Shown: positions 1 to 8,213 of the stretch, piece after piece
How the letters are laid out: the number at the start of each line of letters is the position of its first letter
Position numbering within the stretch: the stretch's first letter is position 1
NCBI GenBank assembly: GCA_958413095.1
Contig: CATYUF010000001.1
Location: 21,356-85,355, forward strand
Origin: an uncultured Clostridium sp.
GTDB lineage: Bacteria > Bacillota > Clostridia > TANB77 > CAG-508
Length of the DNA stretch: 64,000 bases
Direction: 5' to 3'
Translations under genes and position numbers: made by a program
The notes under the pieces: generated by a model
The model's input: only the letters and a program-made list of their open reading frames with translations
Database searches by the model: none
Told to the model about the DNA's origin: nothing

Positions 1-54
1 ATATATAAAGAAGTATATGAATCACAAATGAAGGGAGGCGATGATGATGAATAA
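1..54 (+). CDS. ABC transporter ATP-binding/permease, C-terminal fragment (5' end outside window)
   Basis: The first 17 codons of frame 1 read IYKEVYESQMKGGDDDE and end at TAA 52-54. This is a typical C-terminal tail of an ABC half-transporter of the MsbA/LmrA type. The stop lies inside the next ABC gene, so the two reading frames overlap and translation is probably coupled. The Shine-Dalgarno sequence of the downstream gene lies within this tail. Known: such overlapping pairs usually encode the two halves of a heterodimeric exporter. Inferred from the tail only; the rest of the gene lies upstream of the window. Confidence 0.7.
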   Translation: MYKEVYESQMKGGDDDE

Positions 55-1906
55 GAAAAATGGAAAAATTAATACTATAAAAAGATTATTAAAATATGTA
101 ACAAGTACATATAAATTACAATTAGTAATAGTTTTAATAAGCATCATAGTAAGTGCATTAGTAGGAGTAGCAGGAATACAATTTTTAAAATATTTAATAG
201 ATGATTTTATAGTTCCATTAGTAAATAGTCAAAATCCTGATTTTGGACCATTATTACAAGTAATTTTAATAATGGGAGGAATATATTTAGTAGGAGTTCT
301 AGGAACATATATATATAACAGATTAATGATAAATATATCTCAAGGAGCTTTAAATAAAATTCGTGAAGAAATGTTTGAACATATGCAAAAACTACCAATA
401 AGATATTTTGATAGTAGACCTCATGGAGAAATAATGAGTACATATACAAATGATGTAGATACTCTAAGACAAATGCTTAGCCAAAGTATACCACAAGTAT
501 TTTCTGCATCAGTATCAATGATAACTATACTAATATCAATGTTTTCTACAAATGTATATTTAACATTACTAGTATTAGCAATGGTTGTATTAATGATATT
601 TGTCTCAAAATATTTAGGTGGAAATAGTTCAAGATATTTTATAAAACAACAAGAAGACTTAGGAAAAGTAGATGGATATATTGAAGAAATGATGGAAGGC
701 CAAAAAGTAATAAAGGTATTTAATCATGAGGAAGAAACAAAGAAGAAATTTGATGAATTAAATGAACAATTATGTGATAGTGTCACAAATGCAAATACTT
801 ATGCAAATATTTTAATGCCATGTATAATGAATATAGGAAATTTAGGATATGTATTAGTTGCAGTAGTAGGAGGAATATTATCAATAAATGGAATATTAAC
901 AATAGGTAGTATCGCAGCATTCTTGCAATTTGTAAAAGCTTTCACAAATCCTTTAGGACAAGTATCTCAACAAATGAACTCAATAGTTATGGCACTTGCA
1001 GGAGCAGAAAGAATATTTAATCTAATAGATGAAGAAGTTGAACAAGACGAAGGATATGTAACACTTGTAAATGCAAAAATGGAAAATGGAAAAATAGTAG
1101 AAACAGAAGAAAGAACAGGAATGTGGGCTTGGAAACATCCTCATAAAGATGGAAGAATAACATATACAAGACTTCGTGGACAAGTAGAGTTTGAAAATGT
1201 ACAATTTGGATATGTTGAACATAAAAGAATATTGCATGATATAACATTAAAAGCAAAAGAAGGTCAAAAAGTTTCATTTGTAGGAGCAACAGGAGCTGGA
1301 AAGACTACAATAACAAATTTAATAAATAGATTTTATGACATCCAAGAAGGTAAAATAAGATATGATAGAATAAATATTAGAAAAATAAAGAAAGATGATT
1401 TAAGAAGGTCATTAGGAATGGTATTACAAGATACTAATTTATTTACAGGGACAATAAGAGAAAATATAAGATATGGAAAATTAAATGCAACAGATGAAGA
1501 AGTATATGAAGCAGCTAAATTATCAAATGCAGATAAATTTATAAAACATTTACCTCATGGATATGATACTGTAATAACAGGAAATGGAGAAGGCTTATCA
1601 CAAGGACAAAGACAATTATTATCAATAGCAAGAGCAGCATTAAATAATCCTCCAGTATTAATATTAGATGAAGCAACTTCTAGCATAGATACAAGAACAG
1701 AAAAGATTGTTCAAGATGGTATGGATAAATTAATGAAAGGTAGAACAGTTTTTGTAATAGCGCATAGATTGTCAACTATAAGAAATTCGGACTTGATTAT
1801 GGTATTAGATCATGGAAGAATTATAGAAAGAGGAAATCATGAAGAATTAATAGGAAATAAGGGGACATATTATGGATTATATACGGGGGCTATTGAAATT
1901 GATTAA
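47..1906 (+). CDS. ABC transporter, fused permease/ATPase (exporter half)
   Basis: This 619-residue type IV ABC exporter half has a six-helix transmembrane domain over residues 15-310 and a nucleotide-binding domain from about 385. The Walker A motif GATGAGKTT lies near residue 412, the signature LSQGQ near 516, Walker B LILDEAT near 535 and the H-loop AHRLST near 571. Three in-frame ATGs occur at 41, 44 and 47. GGAGG at 34-38 is best spaced (8 nt) for the third, so I chose 47. A stretch at about residues 335-385 (EERTGMWAWKHPHKDGR) inserts between the two domains. It overlaps the tail of an upstream half-transporter and probably forms a heterodimeric multidrug or lipid exporter with it. The substrate cannot be read from the sequence. 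Confidence 0.92.
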   Translation: MNKKNGKINTIKRLLKYVTSTYKLQLVIVLISIIVSALVGVAGIQFLKYLIDDFIVPLVNSQNPDFGPLLQVILIMGGIYLVGVLGTYIYNRLMINISQGALNKIREEMFEHMQKLPIRYFDSRPHGEIMSTYTNDVDTLRQMLSQSIPQVFSASVSMITILISMFSTNVYLTLLVLAMVVLMIFVSKYLGGNSSRYFIKQQEDLGKVDGYIEEMMEGQKVIKVFNHEEETKKKFDELNEQLCDSVTNANTYANILMPCIMNIGNLGYVLVAVVGGILSINGILTIGSIAAFLQFVKAFTNPLGQVSQQMNSIVMALAGAERIFNLIDEEVEQDEGYVTLVNAKMENGKIVETEERTGMWAWKHPHKDGRITYTRLRGQVEFENVQFGYVEHKRILHDITLKAKEGQKVSFVGATGAGKTTITNLINRFYDIQEGKIRYDRINIRKIKKDDLRRSLGMVLQDTNLFTGTIRENIRYGKLNATDEEVYEAAKLSNADKFIKHLPHGYDTVITGNGEGLSQGQRQLLSIARAALNNPPVLILDEATSSIDTRTEKIVQDGMDKLMKGRTVFVIAHRLSTIRNSDLIMVLDHGRIIERGNHEELIGNKGTYYGLYTGAIEID

Positions 1907-2002
1907 GTAAGAAATAATCTTATTACTAATAAATTTTTTAAAGTATTATAAATAATTTTATGATAGTATATAAATTATAAATTGTATAGGAGGTACTTTT
2001 TG

Positions 2003-3169
2003 ATGAAAGATATGAATATTTCAAAAGAAATTAAATATATAGGAGCAAGTGATGAAAATATAAAGTTATTTGAAAATCAATATGTATTAGAAAATGGAAT
2101 GAGTTATAATTCATATGTGATAAAGGACGAGAAAAATGTAATATTAGATACAATAGATGAAAGACTAACCAAAGAGTGGCTTGAAAATTTAGAAGAGGCA
2201 TTAAATGGAGAAGAGCCAGATTATTTAGTAGTTTCTCATATGGAACCAGACCATGCATATAATATTGGTTTAATTGCTGAAAAGTATCCTAAAATGAAAA
2301 TAGTAGGAAATCAAATTACATTTAATATGCTTAATAATTTTTTTGACATAGATTTTTCTAATAGAAAGTTTGTGGTTATGGAAGGTGATGTACTAGATAT
2401 AGGAAAACATAAATTACAATTTTTTATGGCACCAATGGTACATTGGCCAGAAGTAATGGTGACATATGAACAAACAGAAAAAATATTATTTTCAGCAGAT
2501 GCATTTGGTAAATTTGGTTCATTAAATATAGACGAAGAATGGGACTGTGAAGCAAGAAGATATTATTTTGGAATAGTTGGAAAATATGGGATGCAAGTAC
2601 AAGCTTTATTAAAAAAATTAGAAAATTTAGATATAAAAATGATTTGTCCTTTACATGGACCAATATTGAAAGAAAATTTACAATATTATATTAATAAATA
2701 TGATATATGGAGTAAATATGAACCAGAAGAAGAGGGAATATATATAGCGTGTGCATCAATACATGGAAACACACTAAAAGTAGCAAATGAGATGAAAAAG
2801 ATATTAGAAGAAAACGGAGCAAAAAAAGTAGTATTAGGAAATTTAGCAACAGAAGACTGGGCAGAAGCAGTAGAAGATGCATTTAGATATTCGCATTTAA
2901 TAGTAGCAGCTTCAAGCTATAATACAGGAGTATTTCCTCCAATGCAACATTTTTTAGAACATCTAAAAGATAGAAATTATCAAAAAAGAACAGTTGCCAT
3001 AATAGAAAATGGCTCATGGGCGCCATCAGCAGGAAAATGCATGAAAAATATGTTACAGGGAATGAAAGATATAAATGTACTAGAAAATGTTGTAACAATA
3101 AAGTCAACAATGAAAGAGGAAAATAGAGAGCAATTAAAAGAAATGGCAAAAGAGATTTTAGAAAAATAA
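2003..3169 (+). CDS. fprA: Flavodiiron protein (A-type flavoprotein, O2/NO reductase)
   Basis: This 388-residue cytosolic protein has an N-terminal metallo-beta-lactamase-like diiron domain and a C-terminal flavodoxin domain from about residue 250. The diiron ligand motif HxExDH appears as HMEPDH starting at residue 79; further ligands are in SADAFGKFGS and CPLHGP. Known: such proteins reduce O2 or NO to protect anaerobes, taking electrons from rubredoxin. The FMN phosphate loop reads ACASIHGNTLK rather than the commoner SMYGNTEK form. The frame is open from a TTG at 1982, but AGGAGG at 1988-1993 lies 9 nt before ATG 2003, which sets the start. There is no fused rubredoxin domain. A good terminator follows, so it is probably transcribed alone. 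Confidence 0.93.
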   Translation: MKDMNISKEIKYIGASDENIKLFENQYVLENGMSYNSYVIKDEKNVILDTIDERLTKEWLENLEEALNGEEPDYLVVSHMEPDHAYNIGLIAEKYPKMKIVGNQITFNMLNNFFDIDFSNRKFVVMEGDVLDIGKHKLQFFMAPMVHWPEVMVTYEQTEKILFSADAFGKFGSLNIDEEWDCEARRYYFGIVGKYGMQVQALLKKLENLDIKMICPLHGPILKENLQYYINKYDIWSKYEPEEEGIYIACASIHGNTLKVANEMKKILEENGAKKVVLGNLATEDWAEAVEDAFRYSHLIVAASSYNTGVFPPMQHFLEHLKDRNYQKRTVAIIENGSWAPSAGKCMKNMLQGMKDINVLENVVTIKSTMKEENREQLKEMAKEILEK

Positions 3170-3181
3170 AAGAATTTTTTT

Positions 3182-3208
3182 AAATCTCTAGTGTTGAGAG
3201 ATTTTTTT
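3182..3208 (+). terminator. Intrinsic terminator after flavodiiron gene
   Basis: An 8-bp perfect stem, AAATCTCT paired with AGAGATTT, has a 7-nt loop and is followed by a T-run. It lies 12 nt after the flavodiiron stop codon. Confidence 0.8.
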
Positions 3209-3210
3209 GA

Positions 3211-3254
3211 CATGATTTTGGGGTCGTGATTTTGGGGTCGGATACAAAAATCAT
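3211..3254. repeat. Interspersed repeat, single arm of the 28-bp palindrome-forming unit
   Basis: The 28 bases at 3227-3254 (TGATTTTGGGGTCGG... ending AAAAATCAT) match 26 of 28 bases of the right arm of the hairpin at 50680-50707. A partial direct copy (ATGATTTTGGGGTCG) precedes it at 3212-3226. It lies between convergent genes (flavodiiron and rlmN), as does the 50.6-kb copy. Here the second arm is missing or decayed. Confidence 0.75.
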
Positions 3255-3286
3255 GACTCCAAAGTCAAGCTAAAAAATAATCTTTA

Positions 3287-4309
3287 TTACTTCAAATTTT
3301 TCCTTCTAAGTTGTCCACAGGCAGCGTCAATATCTGAGCCTAATTCTCGTCTTATTGTAGCAACTATTCCATGGTCATTCAAATAATCTCTAAATTTCAT
3401 AATATTCTTATTTGAACTTTTCATATAAGCACCATTTTCAATTTTATTTATAGGAATTAAATTAACATGGCATATCATACCTTTGAGAAGTTTTACTAAT
3501 CGTTTAGCATCTTCTAAATTATCATTATTTTCCTTAGCAAGAGCATATTCAAAAGATATTCTTCTATGAGTTTTTTCTATATAGTCTCTACAAGCTTGTA
3601 ATAATTCTTCTAGTTTATAAGCATCATTAACTGGCATCATTTGGCTTCTTTGTTCATTTGTAGTAGCATGTAAGGAAATTGATAAGGTGCATTGTATATT
3701 TTCTTCTGCTAGTTTATATATTTTAGGAACTAAACCACTTGTAGAAATACTAATATGTCTAGCACCAATATTTAAACCTTTAGGATTATTAATTATTCTA
3801 ATAGCTCCAACAACATTATCATAATTATCTAAGGGTTCACCAATGCCCATAAATACTATATTTGATATTCGTATATTTTCATCCCTTTCAACAGCCATTA
3901 TTTGTTCAACAATTTCTCCAGTAGATAAGTTTCTAATAAAGGGAATACCCGTTGATGCACAAAATTTACATCCCATTTTACAACCAATTTGGGAAGAAAC
4001 ACAAATGCTATATCCATGATGATATTCCATAAGTACAGTTTCAATAGCATTTCCATCTAATACATCGAATAAATATTTTTTTGTTCCATCAGATGCAACT
4101 TGTTTTTTTAAAATATTAAATTGCTTTATAGTATAATTTTCTTTTAATTTTTCTCTCAACTCTAAAGACAAATTTGTCATTTCATCAAAACTTGAAACCC
4201 TAGATTCATATATCCACTTAAATATTTGTTCTGCCCTGAAGGGTTTTTCACCTATCTTTTTTAGCTCTTCCTTAAGTTCGTCTAAGTTATAATCTTTTAT
4301 ATTTTTCAT
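3287..4309 (-). CDS. rlmN: 23S rRNA (adenine-2503-C2)/tRNA methyltransferase RlmN
   Basis: This is a 340-residue radical SAM methyltransferase of the usual family length. The [4Fe-4S] cluster cysteines are C110, C114 and C117 (CKMGCKFC), followed by GEPLDNYDNV and the SAM-binding segments. The C-terminal ACGQLRR carries the methylene-transfer cysteine (about C331). Known: it methylates A2503 of 23S rRNA (and A37 of some tRNAs) using two SAM molecules and tunes translational accuracy. AAGGA lies 11 nt before the ATG, inside a leader shared with gatD (see 4319-4371). A small ORF lies just upstream on the same strand. Confidence 0.96.
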   Translation of the reverse strand: MKNIKDYNLDELKEELKKIGEKPFRAEQIFKWIYESRVSSFDEMTNLSLELREKLKENYTIKQFNILKKQVASDGTKKYLFDVLDGNAIETVLMEYHHGYSICVSSQIGCKMGCKFCASTGIPFIRNLSTGEIVEQIMAVERDENIRISNIVFMGIGEPLDNYDNVVGAIRIINNPKGLNIGARHISISTSGLVPKIYKLAEENIQCTLSISLHATTNEQRSQMMPVNDAYKLEELLQACRDYIEKTHRRISFEYALAKENNDNLEDAKRLVKLLKGMICHVNLIPINKIENGAYMKSSNKNIMKFRDYLNDHGIVATIRRELGSDIDAACGQLRRKNLK

Positions 4310-4318
4310 TTTGATTTT

Positions 4319-4371
4319 AGTCCTTATATATAATATATTTAGGTTTTTTAATTAGGTTTTACCTATAAACC
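4319..4371 (-). promoter_or_regulatory. Conserved 5' leader element, copy 1 (rlmN)
   Basis: Read on the minus strand, GGTTTATAGGTAA is followed by an AT-rich stretch, then ACCTAAATAT and TATATAAGGACT, directly before the rlmN start. The same ordered blocks precede gatD at 24410-24462. TAGGT can pair with ACCTA, and AAGGA at the end is the Shine-Dalgarno sequence. Function unknown. A structured leader controlling initiation or an extended promoter would both fit. Confidence 0.6.
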
Positions 4372-4374
4372 ATA

Positions 4375-4560
4375 TTAATATTTTGGTATTGATTTTGGTA
4401 TAATTACATTTTTAGGTCTATTTACTTTTATTAAATTTTCAAAATTATATATCATTTTATAATCTTTACCATAAATAAATTTCAATAAATTAATTCTTAT
4501 TTTCTCAAAAGGAGAATTTTTTACAATAATAAGACTTGTTTGATTTTGGTTTTTTTGCAT
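4375..4560 (-). CDS. Small hypothetical protein upstream of rlmN
   Basis: This 61-residue basic protein begins MQKNQNQTSLIIVKNSPFE. I chose ATG 4560 because GGTGAT sits a few bases upstream. The frame is open further, to 4644, but that part overlaps an interspersed repeat (4619-4706) and has no ribosome site. It ends only about 65 bases before rlmN on the same strand, so co-transcription is possible. No family recognised. No membrane segment or cysteine motif is visible. The lack of stops and plausible composition favour a real gene, but this is tentative. Confidence 0.45.
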   Translation of the reverse strand: MQKNQNQTSLIIVKNSPFEKIRINLLKFIYGKDYKMIYNFENLIKVNRPKNVIIPKSIPKY

Positions 4561-4618
4561 AATATCACCAATCCATTTTTTATTGTTGTATAGGAAAAAT
4601 CGACTTTTATCTTGAAGC

Positions 4619-4706
4619 AATATAGAATTTTCCATATACAACAAGTAAAAGTTACCTTTAAAAAGAGTTGCAATAGTTTTACTAACATAACTTCGATACT
4701 TTTCTT
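4619..4706 (-). repeat. Interspersed ~87-bp repeat, copy A
   Basis: These 88 bases align with about 80% identity and one gap to 30719-30805. The best-conserved core reads TTTTACTTGTTGTATA on the minus strand (4635-4650 here) and also occurs at 23483-23498. In copy B the far end of the repeat covers the last codons of the FUSC-type gene, so copy A may be a relic of a similar gene end. Confidence 0.65.
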
Positions 4707-4944
4707 CTAATTTATATAGATAACATTACTATAAAAATGGTATTTTGTCAATTTACTTTTAAATTATGATAGTAAATATTGTATGTTAGCCAATGATTTG
4801 ATAGCAAATGTAGTTGTTATTCTATATCTATAAAATTTAGATTTAATTACTTGTAAATATTATAACATAGAAGCAGTATGTAGTGTAAAATTACTAAAAA
4901 TAAAAATTGAAATTACAAGGTGAAAGGTGAAAAAAACAAATTAA

Positions 4945-4973
4945 TTGACATAATGATGAATAAAATGTATAAT
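4945..4973 (+). promoter_or_regulatory. Consensus sigma-A promoter
   Basis: TTGACA (4945-4950), a 17-nt spacer and TATAAT (4968-4973) match the vegetative consensus exactly. The expected start is near 4980, leaving a leader of about 60 nt before the gene at 5040 that contains a CTTTCC...GGAAAG hairpin. Confidence 0.8.
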
Positions 4974-5039
4974 ATAAATATAAATTACAGAAAAAAAGCT
5001 TTCCAAAATTCAATGAATTAGGAAAGAACAGGAGGAATT

Positions 5040-5492
5040 ATGACTAAAAAAATTATATCTATGCCAACAGGATTTAATCCAAGTGAATGGTCACGGAAAA
5101 CAAATTGCTATATGTATGCAATAAATCATCAGAAAGATAATAACCCAAGAGATGTAGGAGAATTATCTGGTAATTTGATAAAAGACTACTATACCGTAGA
5201 TGAAATTAAAGAAAGGTTATTCGAAGATATGAAAATGCTTAATATGGAAATAAAAAAAGCAACATATGAAGAAGAGTGCCTTGAAGATGAATGGAAAATA
5301 GCATTATTTTATCGAGAAGAAGATGGAGATTTTCACTTTTTAAGAGAAGACTATCACAACAGATGGTCACATAAAACAAAAGGAAGAAAACCATCTAATA
5401 AGGATTATAGTAATGCAACAATTATTAATCCTAGATGGGCAAACTTAATGGAATATGAATTTGTAGAGTTTTACAAGTTAAAATGCCATTAG
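5040..5492 (+). CDS. Hypothetical protein with Cys/His hydrolase-like motifs
   Basis: This 150-residue soluble protein has AGGAGG 6-8 nt before its ATG. C23 lies in NCYMYAI, and later segments read DFHFLRED (H99) and RWSHKTKGRKPSNKD (H111). This arrangement (NCYxYA, then hHaxRxD and WSHK) recalls small papain-like or amidase-like proteins found in Firmicutes and their phages, where Cys and His are catalytic. That is inference from motif order only, and no activity can be assigned. It has a perfect promoter and its own terminator, so it is a strongly expressed single-gene unit at the left edge of the accessory segment. Confidence 0.7.
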   Translation: MTKKIISMPTGFNPSEWSRKTNCYMYAINHQKDNNPRDVGELSGNLIKDYYTVDEIKERLFEDMKMLNMEIKKATYEEECLEDEWKIALFYREEDGDFHFLREDYHNRWSHKTKGRKPSNKDYSNATIINPRWANLMEYEFVEFYKLKCH

Positions 5493-5508
5493 TTATTTTA
5501 TATTTTAT

Positions 5509-5547
5509 TAAAAAGCTTGTTTTTAAACAAAATACAAGCTTTTTTAG
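5509..5547 (+). terminator. Intrinsic terminator
   Basis: AAAAAGCTTGT pairs with ACAAGCTTTTT across a short AT loop and is followed by T residues. It lies 17 nt after the stop of the 150-residue gene. Confidence 0.85.
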
Positions 5548-5680
5548 TTTATGGGTAAAAACTAGTATTAAAGAAAAATGAGAGAAAGATAGGAATAGGT
5601 AATAAAAAAACAGGAATATAAATAAAAGTTTTTATAAAACTAAAAAAAATAAATTTCATAAATGATTAATATAATTATAT

Positions 5681-5731
5681 GAAAATAAAAAAGAATTAGT
5701 AAATTAAAGTATTATAATAAAACTAATTCTT
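5681..5731 (-). terminator. Intrinsic terminator of the small repressor gene
   Basis: On the minus strand AAGAATTAGT (5691-5700) pairs with ACTAATTCTT (5722-5731), followed by a T-rich run. The stem includes the stop codon of the HTH gene. Confidence 0.6.
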
Positions 5732-5962
5732 TTTTATTTTATAATGTTTATCATCAGTATAACCTAATAACCAAATAGGAGAAACATCAAAAAGAGTTGC
5801 AATTTTGTCAATCATAGTAGGTCCAATATTTTGAATTTGTCCACTAGCATATTTAGAAATAGTAGACTTGGATTTTAAACCTAATTTTTCAGCAATTTTT
5901 TCATAAGTTAAATCTGATTGGTTAATAAGTTCAGTAAATCTTTCATGAAAAATATATTTCAA
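5723..5962 (-). CDS. XRE/Cro-CI family helix-turn-helix regulator
   Basis: This 79-residue protein is essentially one HTH_3 domain: helices around YEKIAEKLGLKSKSTISKYASG (residues 20-41) carry the recognition helix, and PIWLLGY near the end is the usual Xre tail motif. The start is a TTG at 5960-5962, supported by GAGGTG 6 nt upstream; no ATG occurs at an equivalent position. It is transcribed divergently from another small HTH protein across 166 bp. That spacer contains several AATATATT repeats that could be operators. It probably represses its own and the divergent promoter, by analogy with phage-type switches. Confidence 0.85.
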   Translation of the reverse strand: MKYIFHERFTELINQSDLTYEKIAEKLGLKSKSTISKYASGQIQNIGPTMIDKIATLFDVSPIWLLGYTDDKHYKIKKN

Positions 5963-6128
5963 ATATATTCACCTCTTTAAAAAATATATTGAAAATATTA
6001 TAACATTAAAAAATAAAAATGTAAATAGTAAGTTTTATACATAAAAAGTAAAAAAATGGAAAAATATATTGACAAAGCACGAAAAATGATATATCATGTT
6101 TCTTAATAAGAAACAAAAAGGAGCAAAT
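5963..6128. promoter_or_regulatory. Divergent control region between two HTH genes
   Basis: A plus-strand promoter TTGACA (6069-6074), 17 nt, TATCAT (6092-6097) fits the downstream HTH gene with a start near 6104. AATATATT occurs here three times or more (around 5954-5962, 5981-5989 and 6063-6070), a candidate operator set for the divergent repressor. The promoter position shows that the ATG at 6096 cannot be the translation start. Confidence 0.55.
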
Positions 6129-6383
6129 ATGGAACCTAAAGTTATAGGAAATAGAATAAAAGAATTAATGACTATGGAAAAAATTGATAAAAAAGAACTA
6201 GCAGATAGTTTAGATTTAACAATGCTTGAATTAGAAAAAAAGCTTAATGGTGAAGAAGAATTTTATATTAGTCAAATGATTAATATAAAAAAAATATTTC
6301 ATCTTAATTTAGAAGTTTTTACAAAATTATTTTTTGAAGAAGATTTTGATTTGGAAGGAACTTTTACTAATTTATATAAATAG
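6129..6383 (+). CDS. Small helix-turn-helix protein
   Basis: This 84-residue acidic protein starts MEPKVIGNRIKELMTMEKID. Residues 5-55 look like a degenerate Xre-type HTH (KKELADSLDLTMLELEKKLNGEE), followed by a hydrophobic tail. The frame is open from 6096, but that codon overlaps the -10 box. AAAGGAG at 6117-6123 points to ATG 6129. Its terminator separates it from the radical SAM operon 65 bp downstream. It could regulate the operon or act as the antagonist of the divergent repressor; the sequence does not decide. Confidence 0.7.
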   Translation: MEPKVIGNRIKELMTMEKIDKKELADSLDLTMLELEKKLNGEEEFYISQMINIKKIFHLNLEVFTKLFFEEDFDLEGTFTNLYK

Positions 6384-6395
6384 TTCAACAAAAGA

Positions 6396-6421
6396 AGAGA
6401 AGATAAAACTTCTCTATTTTT
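6396..6421 (+). terminator. Intrinsic terminator
   Basis: AGAGAAG (6396-6402) pairs with CTTCTCT (6409-6415) and is followed by ATTTTT. It lies between the small HTH gene and the eight-gene operon and may allow some read-through. Confidence 0.7.
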
Positions 6422-6447
6422 GTAATAAAAAATAAGGAGAATAGTTT

Positions 6448-7197
6448 ATGGAAGAAAAATTTAAGAAAAAATTATCAGGTTTAGATTTAGTTATTTTTGA
6501 TTTAGATGGTACATTAATTGATTCAAATGGTGTTCATAATTATCTAGATATAGAGTTAGTTCGTTCACTTGGAGAAACTAAAAATCCGGAAGAAATTTTA
6601 CAAGAAAGAGAATTATTTTTTAAAAATAATAATATAGGCGATATATATTTAAACTATTGCGAATATTTAAAAACAAAATATAAATCTAATATGTCAAAAG
6701 AAGAAATTTTGCAATATCGAAGAGATTTATCAAAAAAGATTTCAAAAGATATCAAATATAAACCAGATGCAGATAAAATGATAAAATACTTGAAAAGTCA
6801 AGAGATAAAGATTGCCTTGGGAACAGTTTCAAGAAGAGAAACTATAAATATTTATATTAATGAAAATGAAAATATTAAAAATAAATGTGATTTACAAGAA
6901 TATTTTGATTTTATAGTGACCAAAGATGATGTTAAATTAAAGAAACCTAATCCAGAAGTTTATAATAAAATAATAGAAAAGTTTAATATTTCAGATTTGT
7001 CTAAATGTATTGTTATAGAAGATTCATTAACAGGTGTTATTGCAGCAAAGAAAGCGAATCTCGATGTTATAGTAGTCTATGATAAATATTCAGACAAAGA
7101 TAGAGAAAAAATTAATGAACTCGCAGATTATAATGTGGCAGATTTCAAAGAATTAATTGAATTATTTAAAAAAAGTAAAATGAAAGGAGAATTTTAA
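6448..7197 (+). CDS. HAD-superfamily phosphatase (beta-phosphoglucomutase-like)
   Basis: This 249-residue protein has the HAD core motif I FDLDGTLID (nucleophile D18, acid D20), a helical cap over residues 25-100, motif II in ALGTVSRRE, motif III lysine in VKLKKPNPEVY and motif IV VIEDSLTGVIAAKKA. This is the subfamily I cap type seen in sugar-phosphate phosphatases and beta-phosphoglucomutases. It is the first gene of a tight plus-strand operon, with AAGGAG about 10 nt before its ATG and only 1 base before the next start. It probably removes a phosphate from, or isomerises, a sugar or nucleotide intermediate of the pathway. The substrate is unknown. Confidence 0.85.
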   Translation: MEEKFKKKLSGLDLVIFDLDGTLIDSNGVHNYLDIELVRSLGETKNPEEILQERELFFKNNNIGDIYLNYCEYLKTKYKSNMSKEEILQYRRDLSKKISKDIKYKPDADKMIKYLKSQEIKIALGTVSRRETINIYINENENIKNKCDLQEYFDFIVTKDDVKLKKPNPEVYNKIIEKFNISDLSKCIVIEDSLTGVIAAKKANLDVIVVYDKYSDKDREKINELADYNVADFKELIELFKKSKMKGEF

Positions 7198-7198
7198 A

Positions 7199-8188
7199 AT
7201 GAGTTCACCATGTGTATTTAGAAATAGAGAAACAAATAAGTATTTAGCATTTATAGAGATAACTAATTCATGTAATATGAGATGCAAACACTGTATGAAT
7301 TGGTCTATTGAAAATTCAAACAATTGTTTTGAAAAAGAAAAAATATTGAGATTAATAAAGGAGCTTTATGATGATAATACAGAGGAAATATATATATCAG
7401 GAGGAGAACCATTACTATATCCATATATTGATGATGTGATTTTGTATGCCAATTCATTGGGGATAAAAGTAACTCTTGCAACTAATGCTCTTGAGATTCC
7501 TAATCATTTAAAAGCAATAAAAGAAGGAGTACAATTAGTATCAATTAGTCTTGATGGTATAGGAAAAACACATGACAAATTTAGAGGAGTAACTGGAGCA
7601 TTTGATAATTGTGTGAAAATGTTTAAGTTATTAAGAGAAAATAATATAAAAACTAGAATAAGTGCTATGATATGGAAAGAAAACATTAACGAACTAGAAG
7701 AGATGATTTCTCTTGCCAAAACTTGTGGAGTTTCTAAAGTTAATTTAGCATTTTTAATACCAGAAGGAAGAGCTAAGTCTGATGATACAATCAAATTACC
7801 TATTGATAAATATAAAGAAATGATTGATATGGTATCAAATTTGAGAAAAAAGTATAAATCAGAAAATTTTGATATAGAAATTAGAAGAAATAATATTTTG
7901 AATAAAGATAGCGTAGATTGTCCAGGAGGAAGAAATTTAATACATATAAATGTAAATGGAAAAGTATCACCATGTTCTTGGATTGCAAAGTTAGATATAA
8001 ACAATGAATTTTCAGGAGATTGGCCTAAAAATAGTATTAAAGAATGTATAAATAAATTTCAAAGTTTTGAAAAAACAGTAAAGTTAAGAAAAAATAAATA
8101 TGGATATTGTGGATGTATTGCTTTATCTAAAATATATAATGAAAACTTTACAGCACCAGATCCATTAAATGAATTTTTGAAAAAATAA
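7199..8188 (+). CDS. Radical SAM enzyme with C-terminal SPASM-like cysteines (first of three)
   Basis: This 329-residue protein has the radical SAM cluster motif CxxxCxxC at C25, C29 and C32 (CNMRCKHC), the SAM-binding GGEPLLYP near residue 75 and a TIM-barrel body. Further cysteines in the C-terminal third (CPGGRN, PCSW, YGYCGC) resemble a SPASM or twitch auxiliary-cluster region. AAGGAGA precedes the ATG by about 9 nt. Known: such enzymes make 5'-deoxyadenosyl radicals to modify peptides, sugars or aminocyclitols. No precursor peptide is visible near it, which favours a small-molecule substrate. The operon context (SDR, kinases, phosphatases) points to sugar or nucleoside chemistry. Confidence 0.88.
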   Translation: MSSPCVFRNRETNKYLAFIEITNSCNMRCKHCMNWSIENSNNCFEKEKILRLIKELYDDNTEEIYISGGEPLLYPYIDDVILYANSLGIKVTLATNALEIPNHLKAIKEGVQLVSISLDGIGKTHDKFRGVTGAFDNCVKMFKLLRENNIKTRISAMIWKENINELEEMISLAKTCGVSKVNLAFLIPEGRAKSDDTIKLPIDKYKEMIDMVSNLRKKYKSENFDIEIRRNNILNKDSVDCPGGRNLIHINVNGKVSPCSWIAKLDINNEFSGDWPKNSIKECINKFQSFEKTVKLRKNKYGYCGCIALSKIYNENFTAPDPLNEFLKK

Positions 8189-8213
8189 GAAAAGTAAGGA
8201 AAGAATAGAAAAT

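Larger units (their letters stand above)
4561..5039. other. Intergenic region with repeat and divergent promoters
   Basis: This 479-bp stretch has no gene I can support. It holds one copy of an interspersed repeat (4619-4706), a possible minus-strand TTGACA box around 4744-4749, a perfect consensus plus-strand promoter (4945-4973), and a CTTTCC/GGAAAG hairpin (about 5000-5024) in the leader of the next plus-strand gene. The rest is AT-rich without structure I can name. Confidence 0.6.
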
